From NCBI GenBank assembly GCA_023430545.1, contig JAEZAF010000048.1, positions 1 to 36,964 on the forward strand: a stretch of 36,964 nucleotides of DNA. Direction: 5' to 3'. Within the stretch, counting starts at the first letter, position 1. Every line of letters starts with the position of its first letter. Of the stretch, positions 15,768-23,146 are shown piece after piece. The notes under the pieces are model-generated. The model had not been told where the DNA came from and searched no databases. It saw nothing but the letters and a program-made list of their open reading frames with translations. A program made the translations under genes and the position numbers. Source of the DNA: Chloroflexota bacterium. GTDB taxonomy: Bacteria; Chloroflexota; Anaerolineae; Aggregatilineales; Phototrophicaceae.

Positions 15768-17483
15768 TCAGGCTTTTGCCCCGTTGACCAGTTCACCCGG
15801 CTTCGGTCGGCGGATCATCTGGTCGAGGTCTGCACCGGAAGGCACCATCGGATACACGATATCTTCCTTCTCTACCACATACTCGATCAGCACCGGCCCT
15901 TCGGTCTCGTGGGCAAAGCGCACCGACTCTTCAACCTGTTCGCGGCTCGTGACGCGCATACTCGGGATGCCGTAGGCTTCAGCCAGTTTGCAGAAGTCCG
16001 GGTTGAACATCGGCGTGGCATGGTAGCGCTCGTCGTAGAACATCTCCTGCCACTGGCGCACCATCCCCAGAAACGAGTTGTTGATCACCGCGACATTGAC
16101 CTTCACATTTTCCTGACGCATGGTCGCCATTTCACACAGCGTCATCTGAAAGCCGCCATCGCCAACAATCGCCCACACATCCTCATCCGGGCGGCCAAAC
16201 TTCGCACCAATCGCCGCCGGAAGCCCGAAGCCCATCGTGCCGAGGCCCCCGCTGGTGATCATCGTCGAGGGGCGCTGATGCGGATAATACTGCGCTTCCA
16301 GCATCTGATGCTGGCCCACATCCGTCACGGTGATCGCTTCTCCGCCGGTGAACTTCCACAGGTCGTTGATCACCTCGGCAGCCAGCAGCTTTTCGCCTTG
16401 ATAATGTGTCAGGATGTCGCGTTCATGTGCGTCTTCCTGCCAGTCGCGGATCGTGTTCAGCCATTCCGAATGCTGACGATGCTCGACCGACGGCATCAGT
16501 TGTTCCAGCACCGTCCGCAGATCACCCACAATACCGACATCGACTTTCACATTCTTGTTGATCTCACTCGGGTCAATATCGACGTGGATTTTCCTGGCGT
16601 TTTTCGCGTAGGTCTTCAGATTGCCGGTCACACGGTCATCGAAGCGCATCCCCAGCGCGATCAGCAGGTCGGCGTTCTGGATGGCATGGTTACAGGCCGC
16701 CGCGCCGTGCATCCCCATCATCCCCACTGCCAGCGGATGATTCTCCGGCAGGCCGCCCTTACCCAGCAGCGTGGTCGTCACCGGGATACTGCCGACTTCG
16801 GCCAGTTCGCGCAGCAGTGCCGACGTACCCGACATCACAATTCCATGACCAGCCAGAATGACGGGACGTTCCGCCTTGTTGATCAGTTCGACTGCTGCGC
16901 TGATCTGATCTTCTGGTGCACGTTCCGGCACGCGATAACCCGGCAGCCGTATCTCACCCTCAGGATAGACGAACTCGATTTTTTCGTTCTGCACATCCTT
17001 CGGCACATCGATCAGCACCGGGCCGGGGCGTCCGCTGCGTGCGATATAGAACGCCTCGCGGATCACATAGGCCAGTTCATCGATACTCGCCACCAGATAG
17101 TTATGCTTGGTCACCGGGATCGTGACACCGGTCACATCCGTTTCCTGAAAGGCATCCGTCCCAATCGCGCCGCGCGGCACCTGCCCGGTGATCGCGACAA
17201 CCGGCGAAGAGTCCATCATCGCCGTCGCCAGACCGGTCACCAGATTGGTCGCGCCGGGGCCGCTGGTGGCAATCACCACACCGACCTTGCCGGTGGCACG
17301 GGCATAACCATCCGCCATATGTGATGCGCCCTGTTCGTGACGCACCAGCACATGATGAATCTGCGGATATTTTGTCATCGCATCATAGGCAGGCAGAATC
17401 GCCCCACCCGGATACCCAAAAATCACATCCACTCCTTCGCGGAGCAGGCATTCCATGATGATCTCAGCGCCCGTCAGCAGCAT
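15768..17483 (-). CDS. ilvB: Acetolactate synthase, large (catalytic) subunit
   Basis: ThDP enzyme making acetolactate (for Val and Leu) or acetohydroxybutyrate (for Ile). The pyrimidine-binding domain contains FGYPGGAILPAYDAM and the catalytic-glutamate region VLVRHEQGASHMADGYARA. The central domain follows, then the diphosphate-binding motif GDGGFQMTLCEMATMRQ ending in VINNSFLGMVRQWQ. The 571-residue length is standard. GGGAG lies 11 nt before the ATG. It is separated from ilvE by 60 nt. Confidence 0.97.
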   Translation of the reverse strand: MLLTGAEIIMECLLREGVDVIFGYPGGAILPAYDAMTKYPQIHHVLVRHEQGASHMADGYARATGKVGVVIATSGPGATNLVTGLATAMMDSSPVVAITGQVPRGAIGTDAFQETDVTGVTIPVTKHNYLVASIDELAYVIREAFYIARSGRPGPVLIDVPKDVQNEKIEFVYPEGEIRLPGYRVPERAPEDQISAAVELINKAERPVILAGHGIVMSGTSALLRELAEVGSIPVTTTLLGKGGLPENHPLAVGMMGMHGAAACNHAIQNADLLIALGMRFDDRVTGNLKTYAKNARKIHVDIDPSEINKNVKVDVGIVGDLRTVLEQLMPSVEHRQHSEWLNTIRDWQEDAHERDILTHYQGEKLLAAEVINDLWKFTGGEAITVTDVGQHQMLEAQYYPHQRPSTMITSGGLGTMGFGLPAAIGAKFGRPDEDVWAIVGDGGFQMTLCEMATMRQENVKVNVAVINNSFLGMVRQWQEMFYDERYHATPMFNPDFCKLAEAYGIPSMRVTSREQVEESVRFAHETEGPVLIEYVVEKEDIVYPMVPSGADLDQMIRRPKPGELVNGAKA

Positions 17484-17543
17484 TGTGATTTACACTCCCT
17501 TTTCCCCAACTCAACCAGCCCTGCAACCCTGTAACTCTGAAAA

Positions 17544-18485
17544 TTAATCACCCGCTGCCGGTTCCGACTGGCGCACATGCGTCAGCCAGCCGTACTTATC
17601 CTCAGCCCTGCCGGATGTCACCGCGAAGAAGGCTTCCTGCACCTGCTTCGTGATCGGGCCGGGTTTACCTGCCCCCACCGTGATGCGATCCACCGACCGC
17701 ACCGGTGTGATTTCGGCGGCAGTCCCGGTGAAGAAGATCTCATCCGCCAGGTACAGCATGTCACGGGCAATCGGCTCAAACCGGATCTCGTAACCCATAT
17801 CGCGCAGCAGTGTCAGCGCGCTGTCACGGGTAACCCCCAGCAGGATCGAATTCCATGAGCCGGGTGTGTACACCTTCCCATCCTTGATGACGAAGATATT
17901 CTCACCCGCGCCCTCGCTGACATAGCCGTAAACATCGAGCGCGATGCCTTCGGTGAAGCCGTTGTCGTGCGCTTCCATACTGATAAACTGGCTGTTGACG
18001 TACTGCCCGCCGATCTTCCCCAGCGAAGCCGCCGAGCCGGGTGCGCTGCGCCGCCATGAGCTGACCTGCACATCCACGCCGTTGTCGATCGCTTCGCTGC
18101 CGAGGTAGCGCCCCCACTCGAATGTCATGATGATGACTTCGGTTGGGTTCTTGCGCCCTTCCAGGCCCATCGGCCCCGCCCCGCGAAACGCCAGCGGACG
18201 GATATAGCATGACTCGTGACCGTTGCGTCGGATCGTCTCGACGACCGCCTCATTCAGCGCCGCTTCGTCATAAGGCAGGTCGATCCGTGCGATCTTGCAG
18301 CTATCGACCATCCGCCGCGTGTGTGGCTGAAGCCGGAAGACCGCTGGCCCCTTGTCGGTGGCATAGGCGCGGATACCCTCAAACACACTCGACCCGTAAT
18401 GCAGCGCGTGGGTGGTGACATGGACGGTCGCATCTTCCCATTTGACGAATTCACCATTTCGCCAGATCAGTTCCCCGTAATTCAT
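17544..18485 (-). CDS. ilvE: Branched-chain amino acid aminotransferase
   Basis: PLP-dependent (fold type IV) transamination of the three branched-chain keto acids. The 313-residue protein shows FEGIRAYATDKGPAVFRL, YIRPLAFRGAG and the PLP lysine at about residue 157 in LGKIGGQYVNSQFISMEA. The cofactor glutamate is in SEGAGENIFVIKDGKVYTP. AAGGAG precedes the ATG. It is the first enzyme gene of the ilv-leu cluster. The 534 nt between it and the cluster's candidate promoter hold two terminators and two small ORFs. Confidence 0.96.
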   Translation of the reverse strand: MNYGELIWRNGEFVKWEDATVHVTTHALHYGSSVFEGIRAYATDKGPAVFRLQPHTRRMVDSCKIARIDLPYDEAALNEAVVETIRRNGHESCYIRPLAFRGAGPMGLEGRKNPTEVIIMTFEWGRYLGSEAIDNGVDVQVSSWRRSAPGSAASLGKIGGQYVNSQFISMEAHDNGFTEGIALDVYGYVSEGAGENIFVIKDGKVYTPGSWNSILLGVTRDSALTLLRDMGYEIRFEPIARDMLYLADEIFFTGTAAEITPVRSVDRITVGAGKPGPITKQVQEAFFAVTSGRAEDKYGWLTHVRQSEPAAGD

Positions 18486-18544
18486 GAGTTCTCCTTGTAC
18501 CTCGACTGTATCAATTTCATTGAGCGTTCAATAGCGTTGAGCGA

Positions 18545-18595
18545 AATAAAAACGCGCTTCCGATCTTCTTCGTTTAAAGATCATTGGAAGCGCGT
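18545..18595 (-). terminator. Strong terminator between the 65-codon ORF and ilvE
   Basis: Outer 10-bp stem (18552-18561 with 18586-18595) and inner 6-bp stem (18562-18567 with 18577-18582), with a 3-nt bulge, followed on the minus strand by TTTTTATTT. The loop (18568-18576) contains the TAA stop of the 65-codon ORF. It lies about 60 nt before the ilvE ATG. Between it and ilvE are two direct copies of TTGAGCG (plus strand, 18519-18542 region) but no clear promoter. Confidence 0.85.
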
Positions 18596-18771
18596 CGGAA
18601 GTGGACGGCGGTATCCGCAGCATGGCTCATACGACGGGCCGACGTGCGGCTGGCAGGTGACATCGCAGCATGGGTCTGAGACGTGAAAGGCGCAGGCGCA
18701 CCCATCCCCTGACCGGTGGCCCCGGCGGGTGTGGCTGTCTGCTGAAAACGATGATTACCCTGCTGTCTCAT
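18574..18771 (-). CDS. Small protein of unknown function upstream of ilvE (65 aa)
   Basis: I do not recognise this protein. It begins MRQQGNHRFQQTATPAGATG and ends RRASNDL; it is rich in Ala, Thr, Gln, Ser and Arg and looks disordered and basic. AGCAGGAATTCAGC gives a good ribosome-binding site. Strikingly, it has one Val, one Leu (the last residue) and no Ile, so translation scarcely depends on branched-chain amino acids. Its stop codon lies in the loop of the following terminator, so a ribosome reaching the stop would cover the hairpin. It may be a stand-alone small protein or a regulatory ORF of the ilv leader. Confidence 0.55.
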   Translation of the reverse strand: MRQQGNHRFQQTATPAGATGQGMGAPAPFTSQTHAAMSPASRTSARRMSHAADTAVHFRRASNDL

Positions 18772-18840
18772 GCTGAATTCCTGCTTAATCCTGAACCTGT
18801 TTCTGCTTTACCTGAAAGTGATTTTCTAAAAGTAACCTTG

Positions 18841-18869
18841 TAAATAAAAAGCCCCCAGGCTTGGGGGCT
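18841..18869 (-). terminator. Attenuator terminator of the ilv leader
   Basis: Perfect 8-bp stem, AGCCCCCA (18869-18862) with TGGGGGCT (18857-18850), loop AGCC, then TTTTTATTT on the minus strand. It lies 48 nt after the stop of the Ile/Val/Leu-rich leader ORF. Confidence 0.85.
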
Positions 18870-18914
18870 TCCATTTACTTCAGTTCGTCAGAACCTACTC
18901 ACACCGCCCAAGCC
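18858..18914 (-). promoter_or_regulatory. Candidate antiterminator of the ilv leader
   Basis: GGCTTGGG (18914-18907), three nt after the leader stop codon, is perfectly complementary to CCCAAGCC (18865-18858). The latter contains part of the 5' arm and all of the loop of the terminator, so the two structures exclude each other. Competing upstream pairings exist: GCGGTG (18907-18902) with CACCGC (18996-18991) in the leader ORF, and a leader-internal hairpin CCGCTGAT/ATCAGCGG (18994-18987 with 18983-18976). Confidence 0.7.
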
Positions 18915-18917
18915 AAA

Positions 18918-19019
18918 TCACCCGACCCCAATAATAAGGACGAGAGCAACGACGATGCTAAGGATAATGGCCAGTCCGCTGATCGGATCAGCGGTGGGTG
19001 TGGAAGTAGGGATTGCCAT
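18918..19019 (-). CDS. Candidate ilv operon leader peptide (33 codons)
   Basis: ORF of 33 codons starting MAIPTSTPTADPISG. Residues 16-32 hold 13 branched-chain residues of 17 (five Ile, four Val, four Leu), recalling the ilvGMEDA and ilvB leader peptides of enterobacteria. It lies 33 nt after the predicted transcription start, ahead of an antiterminator/terminator pair. No strong Shine-Dalgarno is visible (GAG at -12). An alternative reading is a single-span membrane microprotein, since the Ile/Val/Leu run would also make a transmembrane helix. The overlapping RNA structures and the location upstream of ilvE favour a leader. Confidence 0.75.
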   Translation of the reverse strand: MAIPTSTPTADPISGLAIILSIVVALVLIIGVG

Positions 19020-19058
19020 GCTTGATACTCGTAATCTGGTGTCAATACACTGATGTAA

Positions 19059-19087
19059 AGGTTAACGGGGAATGAAACCCGTGTCAA
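19059..19087 (-). promoter_or_regulatory. Candidate promoter of the ilv leader
   Basis: Perfect -35 TTGACA (19087-19082), 17-nt spacer and -10 TAACCT (19064-19059) on the minus strand. The transcript would start near 19052, between the argH stop and the leader ORF. Confidence 0.6.
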
Positions 19088-19169
19088 TGAATTGGTCTGC
19101 ACCCCGCAAAAGTTCATAAGATCTGACTAGCGGAAATTGTACAGAAGTGACAAATCCCTTACAGGTCCG

Positions 19170-20534
19170 TTACAGACGCGCTTTCGCCGCCCGGATCTGC
19201 TCGCGTACCGCGTCCGGTGCAGGCCCACCGGGGGCACGTCTCAGGCTGACGGACTTCAGGAAGTCGAACACCTCGTGCACATCATCCGAAAACAGATCAG
19301 ACAGCCCGCGCAGCGTTTTCAGCGGAAGCTGCGACAGTGGGATCTGCTGTGCAGCAGCGGCCTGTACCGCCCCACCCACCACGTGATGTGCCTGACGGAA
19401 CGGCAGCCCCTTCCGCACCAGATAATCGGCCAGATCGGTCGCCAGCATTTCATCTGCCAGCGCCGCCCGCATCTTCTCGGTGTTGAGTTGAAGTGTCACA
19501 ATGATCGCGGTTACCACCGGCAGCACAATATCGAGCGTGTCAAAGGTGTCGAACAGCGGTTCCTTGTCTTCCTGAATATCCTTGTTATACGTACTCGGCA
19601 GCCCCTTGAGCGTCGTCAGGAAGCCGGCCAGATGTCCGATCAGCCGCCCTGTTTTGCCGCGTGCCAGTTCCATCGGATCAGCGTTGCGCTTCTGCGGCAT
19701 CAGGCTGGAGCCAGTGCTGTAGCGGTCATTCAGCGTGATAAATCCGAACAGCGGATTGCTGTAAATAATCACATCTTCCGCCAGTCGGCTCAGGTGTGTG
19801 CTGAGCAGTGAAGCGGCAAACAGGGTTTCCGCGACATAATCCCGGTCACTGACCGCATCGAGGCTGTTGTGACTATACGAATGAAATCCGAGTTCGTCTG
19901 TCAGGAACTGCCGGTCAATATCCAGCGGCGTACCCGCCAGCGCGCCTGATCCCAGCGGATTGATATTGACCCGTGCGCTGATCTCCGCCAGCCGTTCACG
20001 ATCACGCGACAGCATCCAGACGAAGCTCATCAGCCAGTGCGCAGCGGTGATCGGCTGTGCAGGCTGCACATGTGTATAACCCGGCATCAGCGTCTCAAGA
20101 TGCTGTTCCGCCTTTTCGATCAGCGCGATTTGCAGCGTCTTCACCTGACCGTCGAGCTTCGCCAGCGCTTCACGCGTCCACAGGCGCATATCCGTCGCAA
20201 TCTGATCATTGCGGCTGCGTCCGGTGTGCAGCTTGCCCCCCACCGCGCCGATCAGCTCCGTCAACCGGCGCTCGACCGCCGTATGAATATCCTCATCACC
20301 AGTTTGGAGTTCGAACGCCCCGCGCTCAAACTCATCCAGCACCGTCTGCAAACCGCTGACAATCGCCGCACTCTCATCACCTGTCAGCACCCCCGCCCCG
20401 ACCAGCGCCTTTGCATACGCCGTACTGCCCGCGATATCCTGCGCGTATAGGCGTTTGTCGAACGAAATACTGTCATTCAGCGCCCGCAGATCATCATCAC
20501 TCGGTTCACTGAACCGACCACCCCATAACCCCAT
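19170..20534 (-). CDS. argH: Argininosuccinate lyase
   Basis: Splits argininosuccinate to arginine and fumarate, the last step of arginine synthesis. The 454-residue fumarase/aspartase-fold protein starts MGLWGGRFSEPSDD and has HTGRSRNDQIATDMRLW. YTHVQPAQPITAAHWL (with the acid-base histidine) and the signature GSSLMPQKRNADPMELARGK follow. AAAGGATAG precedes the ATG. It lies on the same strand as argG, but a 670-nt repeat-rich gap separates them, so it may have its own promoter. The ilv leader promoter begins about 80 nt beyond its stop. Confidence 0.97.
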   Translation of the reverse strand: MGLWGGRFSEPSDDDLRALNDSISFDKRLYAQDIAGSTAYAKALVGAGVLTGDESAAIVSGLQTVLDEFERGAFELQTGDEDIHTAVERRLTELIGAVGGKLHTGRSRNDQIATDMRLWTREALAKLDGQVKTLQIALIEKAEQHLETLMPGYTHVQPAQPITAAHWLMSFVWMLSRDRERLAEISARVNINPLGSGALAGTPLDIDRQFLTDELGFHSYSHNSLDAVSDRDYVAETLFAASLLSTHLSRLAEDVIIYSNPLFGFITLNDRYSTGSSLMPQKRNADPMELARGKTGRLIGHLAGFLTTLKGLPSTYNKDIQEDKEPLFDTFDTLDIVLPVVTAIIVTLQLNTEKMRAALADEMLATDLADYLVRKGLPFRQAHHVVGGAVQAAAAQQIPLSQLPLKTLRGLSDLFSDDVHEVFDFLKSVSLRRAPGGPAPDAVREQIRAAKARL

Positions 20535-20907
20535 GAACTATCCTTTCTTTGTCATCCTGTGCCAACCATCACCACTGATCACCGCCCCATCCTCGCAAAA
20601 CCCTGTAGGGACATGCTTCAGCGCATACGCATTAAGTTAAGCGCGAAAGTCTATATTCTCTAACCGGCACGGTAGAACCCCACCTAAATCCTCCCCCGTT
20701 GACGGGTGAGGACTTTACTTCTTCCGCGACCTGTTTTTCTCCCTTTCCCTTGGAGCGAACGACGGATGCTCTTCCCGTCGGTAGCGAGTGGGGGAAAGGG
20801 TCGGGGATAGGGGGGCTTTTCCGCCGTGCGTCCCTTACCTTAATGCCTATGTGCTTCACGTCCGCCACTATAGATATTGCAGGGACCATCCACCGCTCAG
20901 TACAAAC

Positions 20908-20931
20908 GGTCGGCAAGAATCCCGACCCTAC
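20908..20931. repeat. Hairpin repeat family member
   Basis: GGTCGG and CCGACC pair around an 8-nt loop and are followed by CTAC; in reverse this reads GTAGGGTCGG, matching the GTAGGG lead of copies A and C. Confidence 0.5.
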
Positions 20932-20942
20932 ACCCATCGCGC

Positions 20943-20978
20943 AGGGACGCCATACATGCCTTGTATGTCGGGGCATCC
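20943..20978. repeat. Hairpin repeat family member (degenerate)
   Basis: AGGGACGC is followed by CATACA/TGTATG (20951-20956 with 20962-20967), with a 5-nt loop, and then TCGGGGCATCC. Confidence 0.4.
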
Positions 20979-21073
20979 GCTACACCTCTCGATGTCAGGG
21001 GACCTCATCCCCCCCACCCTCCTTCTCCGGCAAAACAGGTTTTGCATGGAGAGGGGATTGAGGGGTGAGGTTA

Positions 21074-21105
21074 CAGCAGCAGCACATTTTTTTACGCTGC
21101 TGCTG
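21074..21105. repeat. CAG/CTG inverted repeat downstream of argG
   Basis: Perfect 10-bp stem, CAGCAGCAGC with GCTGCTGCTG, and a loop of ACATTTTTTTAC. It resembles the TGC tract at 1899-1937 in triplet content and A/T-rich centre. Confidence 0.6.
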
Positions 21106-21204
21106 CCGCTGCAAGCCGGTTTTGAGACTGAACGGTCGTTGACATGCCCGTATTGCAGCACAATTGCGCCGCAAAGTGCCACAAACGGCTGCAATCTGGC
21201 CGCG

Positions 21205-22515
21205 TCAGTCGCGCTTGAAGACGCTGTAATCCGGCTTGCGATACCGGCTCTGGCCGCCGCCGTCGATATTCAGCAGCGCCTCGACCTTCATCGGCAGGCC
21301 AAACAGCGTGATGAAGCCTTCGGAGTCCTTCTGGTTGTAGACATCTTCTTCACCGAAGGAAGCATAGTCTTCACGGTACAGGCTGAACGGGCTTTTGCGT
21401 CCGGCCACGATGATATTGCCCTTGTACAGCTTGAGGCGCACCGTGCCGGTCACCAGTTCCTGCGTCACCTGCACAAAGGCGTCCAGCGCTTCACGCAGAC
21501 GGGTGTACCACATCCCGTTGTAAACCAGTTCTGCGTACTTGACCGCGACGAAGTCCTTATAGTGCATGGTGTGCTTGTCGAGGCAGATGCTTTCCAGAAG
21601 CTGGTGGGCGCGGTGGATCACCGTCCCGGCGGGAGTCTCATACACGCCGCGGCTCTTCATCCCGACCAGGCGATTTTCGACAATATCCGCCCGGCCTACA
21701 CCATGCCGTCCGGCGATGTCGTTCAGGACAGAGAACAGTTCGACCGGATCAAGTGCCTCACCATTGACGCTGACCGGCACGCCCTTCTCGAAGCCGATCT
21801 CGACGTACTCGGCCTCATCCGGGGCCTGTTCCGGCGAAACCGAAAGCTGGAACATCTCGTCTTCCGGTTCGTTCCACGGATTTTCCAGCAGGCCGCCTTC
21901 GTGGCTCAGGTGGAACAGGTTGCGATCACGGCTGTAAATCGACTTTTCGGTTGCGGCCACGGGTACATTGTGCTTTCTGGCGTATTCCAGCGCATCCTGA
22001 CGGCTGCGGATATGCCAGTCACGCCACGGGGCGATCACCTTCAGCTTGGGGTTGAGCGCCATCACCGTCAGTTCAAATCGCACCTGATCGTTGCCCTTGC
22101 CCGTGCAGCCGTGGGCGATCGCGTCTGCGCCTTCGATTTCCGCGATCTCCACCAGATGCTTGGCGATCAGCGGGCGGGCGAATGACGTACCGAGCAGGTA
22201 TTCACGCTCATAGACCGCACCCGCCTGCATCGTCGGGTAGATGAAATCGCGCAGGAATTCGTCGCGCAGGTCACGGATATACAGCTTGCTGGCACCGGAT
22301 TTAATCGCTTTCTCTTCCAGGCCTTCCAGCTCTTCTTCCTGTCCCAGATCTGCGCAGAAGCAGATCACTTCGCAGTCATCATAATTTTCACGCAGCCACG
22401 GGACAATGACCGATGTGTCCAGCCCGCCGCTGTACGCCAGCACGACTTTTTTGACCTTTTGTTTGGAGGTCGCGCCAGTGTTGACCACCGAGTCGGGTGC
22501 AGCTTCAGTACTCAT
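21205..22515 (-). CDS. argG: Argininosuccinate synthase
   Basis: ATP-dependent ligation of citrulline and aspartate. The 436-residue protein has a 23-residue N-terminal extension (MSTEAAPDSVVNTGATSKQK), then the PP-loop VLAYSGGLDTSVIVPWL and the typical AHGCTGKGNDQVRFEL. The C-terminal NIAGRHGVGRADIVENRLVG segment reads here as DIAGRHGVGRADIVENRL. AGGAG lies 13 nt before the ATG. An Arg-rich leader ORF and a terminator sit directly upstream, suggesting attenuation by arginyl-tRNA supply. Other arg genes are not in the window. Confidence 0.97.
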   Translation of the reverse strand: MSTEAAPDSVVNTGATSKQKVKKVVLAYSGGLDTSVIVPWLRENYDDCEVICFCADLGQEEELEGLEEKAIKSGASKLYIRDLRDEFLRDFIYPTMQAGAVYEREYLLGTSFARPLIAKHLVEIAEIEGADAIAHGCTGKGNDQVRFELTVMALNPKLKVIAPWRDWHIRSRQDALEYARKHNVPVAATEKSIYSRDRNLFHLSHEGGLLENPWNEPEDEMFQLSVSPEQAPDEAEYVEIGFEKGVPVSVNGEALDPVELFSVLNDIAGRHGVGRADIVENRLVGMKSRGVYETPAGTVIHRAHQLLESICLDKHTMHYKDFVAVKYAELVYNGMWYTRLREALDAFVQVTQELVTGTVRLKLYKGNIIVAGRKSPFSLYREDYASFGEEDVYNQKDSEGFITLFGLPMKVEALLNIDGGGQSRYRKPDYSVFKRD

Positions 22516-22552
22516 AGTTGGAAATGCTCCTCATCAGGCTTGAGATGTTTAC

Positions 22553-22581
22553 AAAAAAGACCCCGAAGCAGGTTCGGGGTC
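22553..22581 (-). terminator. Terminator in the argG leader
   Basis: Perfect 9-bp stem, GACCCCGAA (22581-22573) with TTCGGGGTC (22567-22559), 5-nt loop, then TTTTTT on the minus strand. It ends only 38 nt before the argG start codon. Confidence 0.88.
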
Positions 22582-22637
22582 TCGTTAATCGGTTGAACGG
22601 GATGTTCAGCCGACGCACACGCTAAGACAGCAAACCT
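22570..22637 (-). promoter_or_regulatory. Competing RNA structures in the argG leader
   Basis: AGGTTTG (22637-22631), inside the leader ORF after its last Arg codon, can pair with CGAACCT (22576-22570; six Watson-Crick pairs and one wobble). The latter overlaps the terminator's 5' arm and loop. A further hairpin pairs CGGCTGAAC (22612-22604) with GTTCAACCG (22598-22590; one mismatch). CCGACG over the first Arg codons (22667-22662) can pair with CGTCGG (22615-22610). Confidence 0.5.
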
Positions 22638-22693
22638 ATGCGGAGAGGATGCTGGCGCGGACGTCGGTTCATTGATTTCATCGGGTTCATCAT
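22622..22693 (-). CDS. Candidate argG leader peptide (23 codons)
   Basis: The ORF reads MMNPMKSMNRRPRQHPLRIG followed by LLS and a TAG stop. Arg codons are at positions 10, 11, 13 and 18, four in nine codons, directly upstream of an arginine biosynthesis gene. The first ATG is 9 nt after the -10 hexamer, so the message may be leaderless; no Shine-Dalgarno is visible. It is followed by mutually exclusive hairpins and a terminator. A chance ORF cannot be ruled out at this length. Confidence 0.6.
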   Translation of the reverse strand: MMNPMKSMNRRPRQHPLRIGLLS

Positions 22694-22701
22694 GGCCGCT
22701 A

Positions 22702-22729
22702 AGGATAGCGTGCTTTCAGGCTTTGTCAA
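22702..22729 (-). promoter_or_regulatory. Candidate argG promoter
   Basis: -35 TTGACA (22729-22724), 16-nt spacer, -10 TATCCT (22707-22702) on the minus strand. It begins 18 nt after the stop codon of the GNAT gene and upstream of the argG leader terminator. Confidence 0.65.
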
Positions 22730-22746
22730 GCACCCGTTAAATCCAG

Positions 22747-23058
22747 TCACCCGGCTGGAAATCCGAAGGCGTTGTCCTGATATTCAGTGTGACGTTTAAT
22801 ATAGCTCTTGATATACGGGCACAGCGGGTTGACCTTGTAGCCCTCGTTTTTCGCCCAGTCGAGCGCGTATTTCGCCAGCTTACCGGCGATCCCCTGTCCT
22901 TCATAGGCGGGCGGCACTTCCGTGTGATGCATGATGATATTCGGCCCGTTAATCATGTACTGGATCAGGGCAATATCGCCGCCATCAAGCTGGATCTCAA
23001 ACCGATTGGCTTCGGTATTATTAACGACTTCCAGTGAATTGAGGTCGATTTCCGACAT
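22747..23058 (-). CDS. Small GNAT-type N-acetyltransferase (YjdJ/CG-type)
   Basis: A 103-residue single-domain protein. HHTEVPPAYEGQGIAGKLAKYAL contains the acetyl-CoA-binding Q-x-x-G-x-G/A region of small GNAT proteins, and NPLCPYIKSYIKRHTEYQD is the typical C-terminal end of the Acetyltransf_CG family. The substrate is unknown. I placed the start at the ATG at 23058 (MSEIDLNSLEVV) because family members are about 95-105 residues; the frame is open to 23115 but that extension is not GNAT-like. The ribosome-binding site is weak. It lies upstream of argG with its own stop close to the argG promoter. Confidence 0.8.
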   Translation of the reverse strand: MSEIDLNSLEVVNNTEANRFEIQLDGGDIALIQYMINGPNIIMHHTEVPPAYEGQGIAGKLAKYALDWAKNEGYKVNPLCPYIKSYIKRHTEYQDNAFGFPAG

Positions 23059-23146
23059 ATGAGTGACTCTGCTTTCGATACACGGATATAGTATCCAGAC
23101 CGCTTGGAGCGCCACGATATTACCCGTAATGACGCACGCGACACAC

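Larger units (their letters stand above)
20535..21204. other. 670-nt non-coding gap between argG and argH, packed with hairpin repeats
   Basis: I see no gene here. The gap holds several degenerate hairpins: CCTCCCCC/GGGTGAGG (20690-20711), GGTCGG/CCGACC followed by CTAC (20908-20931), and CATACA/TGTATG within AGGGACG...TCGGGGC (20943-20978). It also has a CAGCAGCAGC/GCTGCTGCTG stem (21074-21083 with 21096-21105) around a T-rich loop. Neither a T-tract terminator for argG nor a clear argH promoter was found. Confidence 0.6.

Noticed and set aside
15909..17324. Plus-strand reading frame of 471 codons opposite ilvB
   Set aside because: Antisense shadow of the acetolactate synthase gene.
18486..19087. 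T-box riboswitch upstream of ilvE
   Set aside because: No T-box sequence (UGGNACCGCG) or specifier-loop arrangement could be found; the leader ORF and alternative stems explain the region better.
18899..19117. 72-codon minus-strand ORF covering the ilv leader
   Set aside because: It lies in another frame from the Ile/Val/Leu-rich leader ORF, has no ribosome-binding site and no family resemblance.
20535..21204. A gene or insertion-sequence remnant between argG and argH
   Set aside because: No frame with a start signal or transposase-like motif is present; only short hairpin repeats are visible.
20788..22185. Plus-strand reading frame of 465 codons opposite argG
   Set aside because: Antisense shadow of argG that runs on into repeat-rich DNA; no start signal and no recognisable motif.
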